A stretch of 64,000 nucleotides of DNA from Chrysoperla carnea (Eukaryota > Arthropoda > Insecta > Neuroptera > Chrysopidae): positions 32,322,140-32,386,139 of the forward strand of contig NC_058342.1 of assembly GCF_905475395.1 (NCBI RefSeq), read 5' to 3'. The position numbers were made by a program, and so were the translations under genes. Under the pieces are notes generated by a model. The model saw only the letters and a program-made list of their open reading frames with translations, was not told the DNA's origin and ran no database searches. Shown piece by piece: positions 1-11,565 of the stretch. The stretch's first letter is position 1. Each line of letters starts with the position of its first letter.

Positions 1-234
1 CAGGGGCCCCCACGAAAATCTGATATGATTATTTTTGAACAAAAATTTTCAATTTCAAGTTATTTTTTTTTTCAAATTTCGAAAAAATTGATGAAAAAAT
101 TGATGATAATATGTATTTTGAAACTCAAAATATTCAAAATAACGATTAATGTTACTATTATTCAAAAAAGGGGGGCCCCAAAATTTTATTGGCCTAGGGC
201 CCCCGATGGGCTTAATCCGGCACTGAACATATCG
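1..234. repeat. GC-rich dispersed repeat fragment at the left edge
   Basis: Runs of GGGGCCCC and a phrase reading ...GATGGGCTTAATCCGGCACTG contrast with the AT-rich background. A related phrase recurs at about 58550-58590. Cut by the window edge; class unknown. Confidence 0.4.
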
Positions 235-480
235 TAACAGAATTGGTCTCAGAGGTACCCGGTGCCTAGGGTAAACGGTTTCCCGTCGTCTTCTGGAGTT
301 TTTGGGAAAGTCGTTACTCGCGGGCTTTAGGAGTCGCTGAACAGATGCATCCTGGGCACCAAGTACCTCCGAGACCAATTCTGCCACGATATTCGTGTTC
401 AGCCACCCCAAAAACCCCCGTATACTGAGTTTGGTTTGATTATATGACGAATTTCTAGAAAACTCCAGGAGGCAACGGAG
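235..480. repeat. Satellite units, one inverted and one direct
   Basis: Two monomers of the satellite seen at 2401-2920 meet in opposite orientation: 235-340 inverted, 355-480 direct. Shared blocks are GAGACCAATTCTG, CACGATATTCGTGTTCAG, CCAAAAACCCCCG and ATGACGAATTTCT. The long minus-strand frame across it is a by-product. Confidence 0.7.
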
Positions 481-485
481 AAATC

Positions 486-549
486 GTTGGGTTAGGTTGG
501 GTTGGGTTGAGTGTTGGGTTGGGTTGGGTCGTAGTTAACGTTAACTACG
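486..549. repeat. TTGGG/TTAGG-like pentamer run and a 20-bp perfect palindrome
   Basis: About nine GGTTG/GGTTA-type pentamers occupy 486-529, one of them exactly TTAGG, the arthropod telomere unit. They abut the perfect palindrome CGTAGTTAACGTTAACTACG at 530-549. Confidence 0.7.
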
Positions 550-1130
550 ATATACACCAATAGATGTCAGGGACCCTGATTCCAAAAAAGTGGTTTTTAA
601 AAAATGTTACGTCCGTCGGTACGTGGGTATGTCGGTATGTCTGTTGACAAGCTGGAGCCTTCAATTTTCAACCGATTTTTCTCAAACTCGTACTCGGTTC
701 AGTTTAGTCATAATTCCAGACGATTTTTTTCCTAAGCCTTTTTTCAAGGGTACTTCCCTCTAGGATAAAACAGGATTTTTGGGGTTTTCTCAAAAACGAC
801 TTTAACGATTTCGATTAAACTATACACAAGGCTAAACCTTAAGGTGTTCCTAGGATTGGTATAAGCAGCATATCCGGGAAAATTCGAGAAGGCCCACATC
901 CTATGGAAAACCTTTCCAAATAGAATGAGTCATATTTTACAGTGTATCTTTCGGTTTTTCATGAAAAGACAGACAAAACGCCGTTTTAAAAAACATCTAG
1001 ACCTAAATAGATCGACTTTTCGTTTGCCTAACTAGATCGACTTTTCGTTGGAGCCATTTCCAACGATTTTCATGAAAATGAGTATGCAGGGGTTTTTTGG
1101 GCGAACGAAAAGTCGATATATATATATTTA
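545..1130 (+). repeat. Dispersed repeat E, long copy
   Basis: A shorter copy lies at 28527-28720. Shared stretches include ACGATATACACCAA-AGATGTCAGG, the CAGTGTAT...TTTCATGAAAAGAC segment and GATC-ACTTTTCGT. No coding potential; class unknown. Confidence 0.6.
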
Positions 1131-1670
1131 CAAGAATTTCTAGTTTAAATATATAAGATTATTGATAATACGGTTTAACTGTAACGCTTGTTGTATAGTA
1201 AATACAGTAAAATATAAAATAAATAATAAATGATAAAATAAACAGGGCTATTAACACACAAATATAATATTTATAAAATTTGCATAAATTCATTTTAATA
1301 CACTTAAAACATAAATGTTGATTTACATAATTGCTAATGTAATTAATATCATGATACTAAACTGAACTGAGCACTGAACTGGCTGTTAGCTGTTAGCTCT
1401 GTGTTCGCTGATGACGATGACTAATATAACACACATTGTTTTGGAATAAATTTAATCTTAAATAGGGGCTTTATTCACTGACACTGCTACTAGACCACGC
1501 AATACACTCATATCACTACTATAGCACCAAACCATACCGTGCTATCAAAAAATGTGCAGGAATTATATGGATCCTAGGATGCTGCAATAGGTGGAGATGT
1601 CCCATTTTTGAACTCAAGAACTAAAAACTTCAGTACCCAAATAACAACTCTAAAGTCGACCAACTCGTAT
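1131..1670. other. No recognised feature
   Basis: AT-rich sequence with only short chance reading frames; I see no repeat match or motif. Confidence 0.4.
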
Positions 1671-1920
1671 CGTAGATTCATCCTTTAATGAACAGAGACG
1701 CTATAGTTAGTTTATTAATGATTGAAGAGAGATATCTATATAATCAAATTTATAAGCATCACTTGCACACAATATATTATATATTTTTATAGTTGCGTAG
1801 CATTGTAAAGCTAAAAAAAATCACATTGTTTGAGTATAAAGCATGTATTTGATTAATATGTATGTACCGTGCAATAAACCAAAACTTTTTTACAATACTG
1901 TAGGTTTACAATCACTTTAA
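1671..1920 (+). mobile_element. TTAA-flanked MITE family B, 5'-truncated
   Basis: Matches the right half of the family B element (see 28800-29373), including CATCACTTGCACACAATATA and the closing AATCAC-TTAA. Confidence 0.8.
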
Positions 1921-2400
1921 TTGATGAATTAATCGTCAAAAAATTTTTTCGAGAAAACCACTCGATACGAGTTTAGTACCACAACGTATAAGACTATTGT
2001 GCCCTACTTTTTGATGACACAGTAATGGTAGTCACTCTTGTAGTCATACATGACATGACAAAGACAACCATATCATGACTAACTGACAAATAATGACGAG
2101 TTATTATGTATGACTGACAATTGGTGCATATTACAACTTAATTTACTAATTATTATTATATTGGTATCACTGTGTTGTGGACTATAGAATTCAGTATGTA
2201 AATCTGGTCTCGTACAGATGTTGCCCGACAATTATTTTCAGTAATTAACTACTAATATAAATCTCCTGCTTTCGAAATTTTTCTACAGTATATAGGGTGA
2301 ATTTTTTTTGCTTAAAAGTAGGAAATTTTAGTTGGAGGATTGGCCAAGTTTCTCATTTATTCTTAAAATATACGAAGTTAGTTTTTCCCATGACACAGGT
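1921..2400. other. No recognised feature
   Basis: AT-rich; contains short TGACTGACA-like runs near 2080-2120 but nothing I can name. Confidence 0.4.
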
Positions 2401-2920
2401 GCGGCCAGGAAAGACCAATTCCACTAGACGTCACGATATTTTTTGTTCAGTGGCCCCAAAAACCCCCGAGTAACGAGTTTAGACTGATTATATGTCGAAT
2501 TTCTCGAAAACTCCCGGAGGTGAGGAGATACCGTTTGCACCAGGTACGTCTGAGACCAATTCCGACACGATACTCGTGTTCAAAAACCTCTAAAACCCCC
2601 GGGTAACAAGTTTGTGCTGTTTTTGTGAAGAATTTCTTGAAAATTTCAGGAGGCGACAAGAACACCGTCGTACCAAATACCTCTGAGACCAATTCTGTCA
2701 CGATATTCATGTTCAGCGATCCCAAAAATCCCCTAGTAGCGAGTTTGGCGTGATTAAATGACGAATTTCTCGAAAACTCCAGGAAGCGAGGGGAATACCG
2801 TTGCACCAGGTATCTCCGAGACCAATTCTGCCACGATATTCGTGTTCAGCGACCTCAAAAACCCCCCTGTAATGAGTTTGGTCTGATTATATGACGAATT
2901 TCTCGAAAACTCCACTAGAA
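2401..2920 (+). repeat. 133-bp tandem satellite, about four units
   Basis: The anchor GAGACCAATTC recurs at about 2551, 2684 and 2817, a 133-bp period, with a fourth diverged unit from about 2410. Each unit carries CACGATA...GTGTTCA, AAAACCCCC and GAATTTCTCGAAAACTCC. The 119-aa minus-strand frame here repeats with the satellite and is not a gene. Confidence 0.85.
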
Positions 2921-3981
2921 ACTCGAAAACTCAACTTTGATCATTTTTTCGTGCTTCGTTTCTTGGTCTAGATATTTTTTTCCATTCTGGGTACATTTTT
3001 TCATGGAATCACCTTTAAAAATTCGTTTCAAAACACGTCGATTAAAAAATCTGTTTTCTCCTTAGAAACAGATTCAAAATGAGAATAAACACATTCTATT
3101 TTGAAGTCGGTTGAATGAAAAATTTTTGTTTAAATATAATTTTCACTTGTTGTTTTAAAAACAATCAAAAGATGTTACGATAATCGTTTTCCACGTTAAA
3201 AGTGACTACTTTTACACGACGAGCATCGGGTGTTATGTAAGTGAATATTTGTTATATAATAATAGTCGTTGAGATTATGTTTAACAACGGAAAAGATTGC
3301 ATATTTTAGCAGTTTATTTCGTAAACGTCAAAGCCAGTAAGAAATCGTTAAGGCGTTGCTGGTTTTACGTTATATGTTCCAACTTTTATGTTCAACTGCT
3401 TTGATTTATATGAAATCTATTCTAAAATTCTAGAATAATACTTTATTTGTATAACATATATACACACTCCGAACTCCCACCCCCTTACAATTCCCTCATT
3501 CAGTCATGTGACAAGGGGTGAAATATAAGTATATTTTTTTTCGATCGAAAAAAATTTTTCTGGTAACATATTTCACTTTTCAATAAGTTAACTAAAAAAA
3601 AATTATTGTTTTTTTTTAAATATTTACGATTATTAGAAAGTTACACATCGAAATGTTTTATGATCCATCGAAACATGGGTGTTTTTTTTGGACCATAAAA
3701 GATGATAAAGACAATATCAATTCAATTGTACCATTGGGATATGTTTTATTGTGTGTATATACATAGTGATATGGGACACTTATATAACCACATCGAAAGT
3801 TCGAAGTGTATTTTCGAAGTTGTGTGTTTCATATATGTAACTAAACAACTTTTAGTAAATAAACACTATACAACTATTTTTACAGGATGTTTCAGAACAA
3901 TCAGAATGGCTATTGAAATAAATACCACGATACTCGAAATAAAATTGTATATTAAGGAATTCTATTTAAAAAATACAATTA
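2921..3981. other. No recognised feature
   Basis: AT-rich; the 95-aa frame at 3702-3989 has no recognisable domain and runs into the adjoining repeat. Nothing else seen. Confidence 0.4.
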
Positions 3982-4380
3982 ACAAGTGAAAACAAACAAT
4001 TGACTGAGTTAATTGTTGAAATACCATGCATAGTCAGTGTTGATTTCTTTATCACATTATACATACAAACATGTGACACATACATAACTGATAATCAAGT
4101 ATAGTACATATTATAAAATTTCCGCCTAATTGGCGCCCTCGCGGGTAAACAGTGATGATTACAAAAAAATGTTTCAAACAAAAGTTGTTTAATTTTTGAT
4201 AAGGAACATTTTTTACGTTGATACTTTTGTTCTATCTCTAACGGTTTACAAGATGGGTCCTACGGACGCAAGACCCAATTAACCTATGATGCTCATTTAC
4301 GAACTTGACCTCACTTTTTACGTCCTGAGTGCACTGTAAAAATTTCAGCTCGATACCTTTTTTCGTTTTTTAGTTATCTA
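3982..4380 (-). mobile_element. HINE-like repeat, truncated copy
   Basis: Inverted copy that starts at the 3' end signature (ACAAGTGAAAACAAACAATTG) and runs to the middle of the element, losing the microsatellite and head. Family description at 6823-7338. Confidence 0.85.
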
Positions 4381-4426
4381 TTCTATTTCTAATTATTTCT
4401 TCTATAAGATAATATCGGTAACATCA

Positions 4427-4702
4427 GAGCCTAAATGGCCGAGCGGTCTAAGGCGTTTGCCTTTGACTGTTTGTCCATTTAGACTTAGGTTGCGGGTTCG
4501 AATCCAGGCAGCGGCATTGCGAACAATTTATAATTAATGGGAGTGCAGAATTGATCACATTGTCGCCGCTTGGGTAAGAACCAAGTACCATGTTTGTAAT
4601 TAAATAAATAACGATTAACAAATAATGATGTGGGTGGCCCTGTTATAGGCGTATATGTCAGAGAAACGGAGGTCAAACCCCATTATTATTATTATTATTA
4701 TA
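4427..4702 (+). mobile_element. tRNA-derived SINE, full copy
   Basis: The head resembles a class II (Leu/Ser-type) tRNA, with A box TGGCCGAGCGG at 4436-4446 and B box GGTTCGAATCC at 4495-4505. The ends cannot form an acceptor stem, so it is not a tRNA gene. The body includes GGGAGTGCAGAATTGATCAC and the tail is (ATT)n. Other copies are at 9752 and 22416. Confidence 0.88.
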
Positions 4703-5248
4703 AGTCATCCTTAATGGTCCGCCACTTTGGATTTAGAATGGCGTCACTTAGTTTTCCTTGCACAGCTAATCGTGCAAATTAAAAATGTACGAAAAATTTT
4801 AGCGATTTGATTAATTAAAAATAAAGCGACGTGTATTTAACTTTCGCAAGAAAGCTGTACACTTCTGAGACTTCTGGTATTCGAATGAAGTAATCATACT
4901 ACTATTTTGTGGGTTTGTTGCATTTTCTAATAGAAATTTTTCTTTTCATGAAAGTTTTCGATGTTTTTTAATAGTTGTGTTATTATAGTATTTGTTTTTT
5001 CAAAGTTGGTTGTAGTTTTATTGTTTCGATTCAAACTATTTCATTTTATATGTTTTAACTTTGTTATATGGGTTATTCGAAACAATTCGAAAATATTTAA
5101 AATAAGTATGATGAGAAATCGAGAAGATTAAACATGTACTGCATACGAGTTTTGTATTACATTCAAACAAATTTGTGATTTGTCTATTCCCTTGATTATA
5201 TGAATAAATTTTCTAAAAATCGAAACACATTACTCTAACGACTTCAGA
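4703..5248. other. No recognised feature
   Basis: AT-rich sequence between a SINE and a MITE; no supported feature. Confidence 0.4.
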
Positions 5249-5713
5249 TAATTAGCTATTTTTAGCTTTACAATACCACGCAATTACAAAAATATATAAT
5301 ATATATTGTGTGCAAGTGATGCTTATAAATTTGATAATATAGATGTCTCTCTTCAATCATCAATAAACTAACTATAGTCGTCTCTGTTCATCAAATGATG
5401 GATCTTCGATGAACTCATAATTAAATTAAAATTTAGTTTTAATATCATCAATAACCTTATATTTTGATGGTATTATTATAAACTACAAGATTGTTTAAAT
5501 ATTTTAGATAATTTTTATCACACTCTCAATTGAAAAGTATAACCTATATGGTTCATCATTTTTTCAGCCAACTTTGAACGATAAAAAAATTAATAAAAAG
5601 CCCGATGACCTAGGAATTTTTTGTGATTTTTAGAAACTTTGTTAATCAAGAAATGTATTTTTAGAGTTTTAATGAAATCCCTAGTATTATTCAATCCTTG
5701 CATATCTCCTTAA
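5249..5713 (-). mobile_element. TTAA-flanked MITE family B
   Basis: Inverted copy ending in AATCCTTGCATATCTCC-TTAA at 5713; the far end is missing. Confidence 0.85.
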
Positions 5714-6822
5714 CGTTTGGAAAAACTAAAAAAAAAAAAAAACCATTTTCAAAGCTGAAAAACAATACTAAAAAATTAAATTTTTAAAATCCAAAAATGA
5801 TCTTTATTTTAATGACATATTTTATCAAGTTCTGATGAGTCATTACGGATTGATTTATTCTAAAGTCTGAATTTTTAATATTTAAAAAGATGTCGTAGTT
5901 GCCATTAATATCGAAATTAAATCTGTGATGTCATATCGGTATGAGTCATAGACCATAAGGTAGTTCAGTGTAGACAGTTGTCTATTATAATCAGATGTCT
6001 ATTTGGCAAGATAGCGTGTTCCATATCGATATTGATTCAATAATATTGACCTTTTAAGACTATCTTTAGATTAAATATTAGAAGTAATTCCTTTAAAAAA
6101 ATGAAAAAATGAAAGAGCTTTCAAGATAAGTGACAATCAAATTTGGAAAATATTTTCAAATATAAAATGTATAAAATTGATGAAAAACAAAATTAATTTC
6201 AAGCACAAAATAATCATGGAAAAACTTTCAATCACTAATTTAAACTAAAAACTTTTTAAATGGTAAATTTTCTTAAAAGTCATCGTTCGAAGGGTGATGT
6301 TTTATTAATTGAACTTCAATTTAATTTAAAATCACAAACTCACATATCACATCCCCTACACCACACACCCTCCTTCATATTTTCATTTAGAAAAAGAAAA
6401 ACATTGGTAAGTTAATTAAGTTATCGAATTCATTTACTACAATAATAAAAAAAAAATTTAACGGTTTGTAAAACGTTACTTCTGGGAATGCCGCCTATAT
6501 ATTTTATTTCCTTGCCTCCGAAGAGATACATACGAAAATTGTGCTTAATTCATTCTCTCATATTCAATTAACCATACAATGTAAGTATCCTCTTGGGGTG
6601 GTTTTTTTTTGCCACCACTAATAAAACAAAAAAAAACCATTGCTACGCTTCGAGTCGAATCGTCAACCAGCATATCAGTCACACGTATGAATGCAAGATG
6701 ACGAATATTATCCGGTGTTGATTTAAATATCTGACCTGTTTGTTTGTTCATATAAATTGGAAATACGTTCCTATAGAGAAAAGTCTAATTACTTATAGAT
6801 ACTATTTCGTGTAGCTTGAACA
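5714..6822. other. Mostly featureless; short dispersed repeat at 5925-6005
   Basis: A segment with CGGTATGAGTCATAGACCAT and TATTATAATCAGATGTCTAT recurs at about 10720-10850. The rest is AT-rich without a recognisable feature. Confidence 0.45.
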
Positions 6823-7338
6823 TTTTTATACCATGTATATATGAAATATACATAGTATATTAAGTTTAGTCCCAAGTTTGTAACGCTTAAAAATAATGAT
6901 GCAAGAAAAAAAATTTTGTCATAGGTGTTCATAAAATCAGTCCATTTCCGGTTGTCCGTCCGTCCGTCCGTCTGTGGGCACGATAACTCAAAAACGAAAA
7001 AGATATCGAGCTGAAATTTTTACAGCGTACTCAGGACGTAAAAAGTGAGGTCGAGTTCGTAAATTAGCAACATAGGTCAATTGGGTCTTGACCTATGGGT
7101 CGGTAGGACCCATCTTGTAAACCGTTAGAGATAGACCAAAAGTTTAAATGTAAAAAATGTTTCTTATAAAAAAATAAACAACTTTTTTTTGAAACATTTT
7201 TTCGTAAACATCACTGTTTACCCGTGAGGGCGCAAATTAAGCGTAAATTGTATATATGTGAAATGTGATAGAGTAATCAACACTATCTATACATGGTATT
7301 TCAACAATTAACTCAGACAATTGTTTGTTTTCACTTGT
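6823..7338 (+). mobile_element. HINE-like (non-autonomous Helentron) repeat, full length
   Basis: Reference copy, about 516 bp. In order: head TTTTTATACCATGTATATA; a GTCC/GTCT tetranucleotide microsatellite after TTTCCGGTTGTCCGTCC; a conserved middle (ATCGAGCTGAAATTTTTACA, GGTCAATTGGGTCTTG, AAACCGTTAGAGATA, ATCACTGTTTACCCGTGAGG); and a 3' end. ATACCATGTATA (6828-6839) is the exact reverse complement of TATACATGGTAT (7288-7299). A 7-bp stem-loop follows (AACAATT 7303-7309, AATTGTT 7319-7325), then TTTTCACTTGT. Subterminal inverted repeats, a GTCY microsatellite and a 3' hairpin are the described features of Drosophila DINE-1 and Helentron-related HINEs. No transposase frame. Confidence 0.8.
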
Positions 7339-7362
7339 TAGTCATAGTTTTTCCTACAATAC

Positions 7363-7612
7363 TGAACATTTTTATACCATGTATAAATGGAATATACCAA
7401 GGTATACTAAGTTTAGTCCCAAGTTTATATCGCCTAAAAATATTGATGCTATGAATAAAATTTTGGTATAGGGGTTCATAAAATTGCCTAAATAGTCCAT
7501 TTCCGGTTGTCTGTCTATCCGTCTGTCCGATTGTGGGCACGATAACTCAAAAACGAAAAGAGATATCAAGCTGAAATTTGTATATCTCACTCAGGGCGTT
7601 AAAAGTGAGCGT
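7363..7612 (+). mobile_element. HINE-like repeat, 3'-truncated
   Basis: Second head-to-middle copy starting 25 bp after the previous full copy, suggesting a tandem arrangement. Confidence 0.85.
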
Positions 7613-7695
7613 CAATTTTCACACATTTTTCGCGGCAATTGCGGTAGAATTTCGCCAAAAACTCGCCGAATGTTAATTTTAAGAAGAATTATATA

Positions 7696-8091
7696 CAGTC
7701 AAACCTGGTAAGCGAGAGTTCAAGGGAGCAAAATCTCATTCTCGCTTATGGATGTTTCTCACTAACCCGAGTTTCTCGCTAATGCAGGCACATGGGTAGC
7801 GTTTCTCTCTTGTAGAGGTACGCAGCAATAACAAGTCGCAGCAAGTACGAATGTAGTAAATATGTCTCCTAAATAATATAAATAAATAAAGTTCGACTGT
7901 CGCTTATAGAGGTATAGATAAGTAGCAGTCTCACTTACGGAGGTCCATGAGGGAAAAACGACTCTCTCATACAAAGGTTTCTGTTTCTCGCTAATAGAGG
8001 TTATGGGAGCTTAAAATGACGGGTCCTGACTGTTACTCTCACTTATAGAGTTTTCTCACTTATCCAATTCTCACTTACCCAGGTTTGACTG
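7696..8091. mobile_element. TA-flanked MITE, pogo/Tc1-mariner type ends
   Basis: 396 bp between TA dinucleotides. The termini CAGTCAAACCTGGTAAGCGAG and its inverse (...TACCCAGGTTTGACTG) match over about 20 bp. CAGTCAAACC-type ends with a TA target site are usual for pogo-like Tc1/mariner derivatives. The interior has repeated CTCGCTAATAGAGGT-like words and no transposase. Confidence 0.85.
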
Positions 8092-8644
8092 TAATTAATT
8101 GTTTATAATGTATCTTCTTTTTCAATAGTTCAATTTATAAGAAATACACAATATATTTATCTAATAAATTTATATACAGTCAAGTGAATTTTTATATCTA
8201 TATATATATATATATATATTTGTTTTTTTATTTTTTTCAAAAATATCACCTTCATTAATTACGATATATGTAGAAATATTTTTATTTATCCCAAATGAAT
8301 TGTTTGATAAATTTTTTTCGAGACCAAATAAGCGAATTTTTTTTTAATTTTCATAAGAATTCAGTACGGAATATATATAACATATTTGCTAAAAACTCTT
8401 CGAAAGGTCAACAAACTATTTTTTGTCAAAGGACAATGAAAATTAACCAAGTTACTGTCACTCTAAGTCAAATCAAGGTCATTAGTGGTCATTAATGTAA
8501 CTGCTTTAATTCATAATAGAAGAAAATATAATAAAATTTTTCGAAATGTGCCATTGGTTTTCGAAATATCGAAAGTTGAATAATTTAACCAAAAATTTCG
8601 TTAAAAAATTAAACAAATATTATTTGTATAAATTTAATTGTAAT
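8092..8644. other. No gene; (TA)n at about 8196-8219
   Basis: AT-rich with a short TA microsatellite; the 66-aa frame at 8295-8495 has no domain I can recognise. Confidence 0.4.
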
Positions 8645-9294
8645 TTAAGGATGTATGAGCATGACAACAATATTTGATTTAAAGGCTCAAAATTTGTTTG
8701 TAGGTAGACTTTTTTACTCAAAGAATATGTGGTTAAAATTTCAGCTTAGGTATCCGTGCAAATTTTTAAGAAAAAAGTCATTAAAAATCGATATAAAATA
8801 CATTGGCTCTTATGGAGGAATCTCAAAAAACGACATATTTTGAAAGTTTTTGATAATTTTCACTTGGAATGAATGAAAACAAATTTTAAAAAAACTTTTT
8901 AATAGAAAGTAAACATATTAGCAATGAATTAGAAAAGAAAAAAACTAAGTGTCTCCGTCCATATAAGGGATGTAAGAGCAGGGTAGATTAAGGGTTGAAA
9001 TTATTTTTATCTTATTTTCAACTTTGATGATGAATTTCGTTATAACTTCATGAATGTAGACGAAAAATAAGAATAAAATTTTTCGATATGTGTCTTGGTT
9101 TTCGAAATATCGAAAGCTAAATAATTAAACAAAATTTTCAATTTTCGATATTTTGAAAATTAAGCCAGATATCGAAAAATTTTATTCTTACTTTTCGTCT
9201 TATATCGTTTAGTAATAATATAAATTTATCATCAAAATTGAAAATATCTATTTTTAAATTTGTGCCCCCACTACCATGCTCATACATCCTTAAC
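8645..9294. mobile_element. TTAA-flanked MITE family A, full length
   Basis: 650 bp with perfect terminal inverted repeats TTAAGGATGTATGAGCATG / CATGCTCATACATCCTTAA. TTAA at each end suggests a TTAA target duplication. The ends start GG, unlike the CCC of typical piggyBac, so the superfamily is open. The interior is AT-rich and partly palindromic around TTTTCGATAT...ATATCGAAAA. No coding capacity. Confidence 0.88.
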
Positions 9295-9751
9295 AATATT
9301 GATACAATTAATTTCGACTAAAATTATAAAATTGGATTTAGAAAGTGAATTGACTTCTTTTTACATTGAAATATCTCCGAAAATTTTTTGACATACGATC
9401 ACACAGGTTTTCAAAATGTTTACTCACATCAACCACACAAAGCACAACAAAAAAAAAATCTTAAAAGGAAATGGTGAAAAGATTAATATTTCGTGTATGT
9501 CCAAGTCGCATCATTGTCGATCAATATAAAAGACTATTATCATTAGCAGATACACAGATATACTCTGCTAGTATAGTTCGTTCGCTGCTATCATCAGTAT
9601 TGTTGTCATCATCAGGGTTCATGATATTTTTGGGGATGCTTTTATCATGTGGTATGAGATACCCATACGTACATCCATACGTACGGTAAGTGTTAATAGT
9701 ATAGTCAAAATCGATTATACCGACATCGCGATCGCTTATTTGTTAAGTTAA
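9295..9751. other. No recognised feature
   Basis: Contains a 72-aa frame (9471-9689) without similarity I can recognise; otherwise AT-rich. Confidence 0.35.
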
Positions 9752-10021
9752 GAGCCTAAATGGCCGAGCGGTGTAAGGCGTTTGTCTTTGTCTGTTTGTC
9801 CATTTAGACTTAGGTTGCGGGTTCGAATCCAGGCAGCGGTAGTGTGAACAATTATAATTAATGGGAGTGCAGAATTGATCACATTGTCGTCGCTTGGATA
9901 AGAACGAAGTAACCGACTCCACTCACATCAAAAATGTAATTTTAAAATATGTTTATAACTGAATAATTAAAGATTAACAAATAATGATGTGGATTAAGTA
10001 TTATCATTATTATTATTATAT
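9752..10021 (+). mobile_element. tRNA-derived SINE
   Basis: Second copy with intact A box (TGGCCGAGCGG) and B box (GGTTCGAATCC), the shared body and an ATT-rich tail. Confidence 0.88.
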
Positions 10022-10440
10022 TATTCGTTGTGTGTCTGGTCATGGTAGGGGCAATAAAATCAATGCCAGCGCTTCCAGTGAAAAATTTTTGCGATAAAGG
10101 AGGCTGTTATGACTTATTTGCAATTCTTTACATGTTAATGTTATAGAAAATGTCAAATTAAAATTATTGAAAAACACTAATTAATTAAACTTTATGCTTT
10201 AAAAATTGTAAAAATAAGAAATCAAATTGCACAAATATTATTTTTCAAATGTAAATTATCATAATTATTTATTTAAATTTATGAGACAATAATATTAAAT
10301 TTTCAATGTAAGTCATAAATGCAATCTATACAATTATATATGCATCCATACAATTTTATAATTAAAGTAGTTGTATCGTTACCATGGAAACGCCTCCAAT
10401 AAAACTCACGCACGGTGCGAATACTGACGAATGAGTAAAA
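10022..10440 (+). mobile_element. Dispersed element C (MITE-like)
   Basis: Both ends match the inverted element at 20795-21345: one has CATGGTAGGG-CAATAAAATC and CAGCGCTTCCAGTG, the other GTATCGTTACCATGGAAACG and ACTCACGCACGGTGCGAAT. Middle AT-rich; class unknown. Confidence 0.65.
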
Positions 10441-11421
10441 TACAAACTCAATCTCAATACAAACTCAGATTTAGAGTTTGAATTGACTCAAATTAGATTT
10501 ATAAGGTTCTCACCAAATTCTCACCAAATTACAAAGAAAAAATAGGGTATTATCAAAAATAAATCATGAAATTTGAAAAATAGTTAAAATTTATGTAAAA
10601 ATATACTTAAATATTCTGATTTCGAGTCCTAAAAGCACATTTTTCTTTTATAATATTAAAATTAAAAAACGTAATTCTAAACTGTATATCACGTCACCTT
10701 AAACGCGAGTAATCCCTGCTGTTATGTCATAGCGGTATGAGTCATAGACCATCAGTTAGTTCAGTGTCGACAGCTGGGTATAATATATCAATAGATAATA
10801 AGTATTTATATTTATTATAATCAGATGTCTATGAATATATCTGTCAAACTTATTTGTGTTATTTCGTATAATGATACCGATATTACGTCATCAAATTGGA
10901 TGCCCGCGTTTTTGACAGTTTAAAAAAGATTTTAAAATTTAATTTAAGTTTTTGACAAGAAAGTTTGTGTATTTTTCCGAAATAAATTTTTGGTGGGCTT
11001 TTTATTAGCAAAATCAACATTTTGAAGTACTTTTTCAAAAATAGTAGAATACCCTATACTATCAATGTCGTTAAAATCGATTTTGACTGTACACAAAAAA
11101 ACCCATACTTATTCAAATACTAGATCATCTAATACTGTCCGCCCCTAGTCCAATGTTATATAACGACTATACTCGAAATTTTCTCAAAACATCCCTTATG
11201 TATATATTGTGTTATCATATCATACAAGGGTAATTTTATTATCAAACGATACACACAAGTTTTTTTTTCTTTTTTTGGAAAATCGTCTTAAAAAAATATA
11301 CAAATTCTGATTTATAACCTGTTCTTTTTTTCGAAAATTTTTAATAAAGTATCTTTGCAATAAATGGGAATGAGGGGATTGTTTATAAATTTTTGATAAT
11401 AAACAAAACTGCAGTGCATGT
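10441..11421. other. Mostly featureless; repeat segment at 10720-10850
   Basis: Shares CGGTATGAGTCATAGACCAT with 5925-6005. The rest is AT-rich without supported features. Confidence 0.4.
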
Positions 11422-11565
11422 TTAAGGAGATATGTAAGGATTAAATAATACTAGGGATATCAATAAAACTTTATAAATACATTTTTAACAAAGTTTACAA
11501 AAAACACAAAAAATTCTTAGGTCATCGAGCTTTTTAAATTTTATTTTATCGTTCAATTTAATATG
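11422..11565 (+). mobile_element. TTAA-flanked MITE family B, left-end fragment
   Basis: Starts TTAAGGAGATATGTAAGGATT and matches about 140 bp of family B before diverging. Confidence 0.75.

Noticed and set aside
55-411. 118-aa minus-strand reading frame
   Set aside because: Crosses a GC-rich repeat and inverted satellite units; no domain and no gene-like composition.
2447-2806. 119-aa minus-strand reading frame
   Set aside because: It repeats internally with the 133-bp satellite (the GFLGSLNMNIV / GVLEVFEHEYRV pattern), so it is satellite, not a gene.
4427-4510. tRNA-Leu or tRNA-Ser gene
   Set aside because: A and B boxes are present but no acceptor stem can form, and the sequence continues into a SINE body repeated three times in the window.
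7762-7974. 70-aa minus-strand frame
   Set aside because: Lies wholly inside a MITE.
9752-9835. Second tRNA-Leu/Ser gene
   Set aside because: Same SINE head, same reason.
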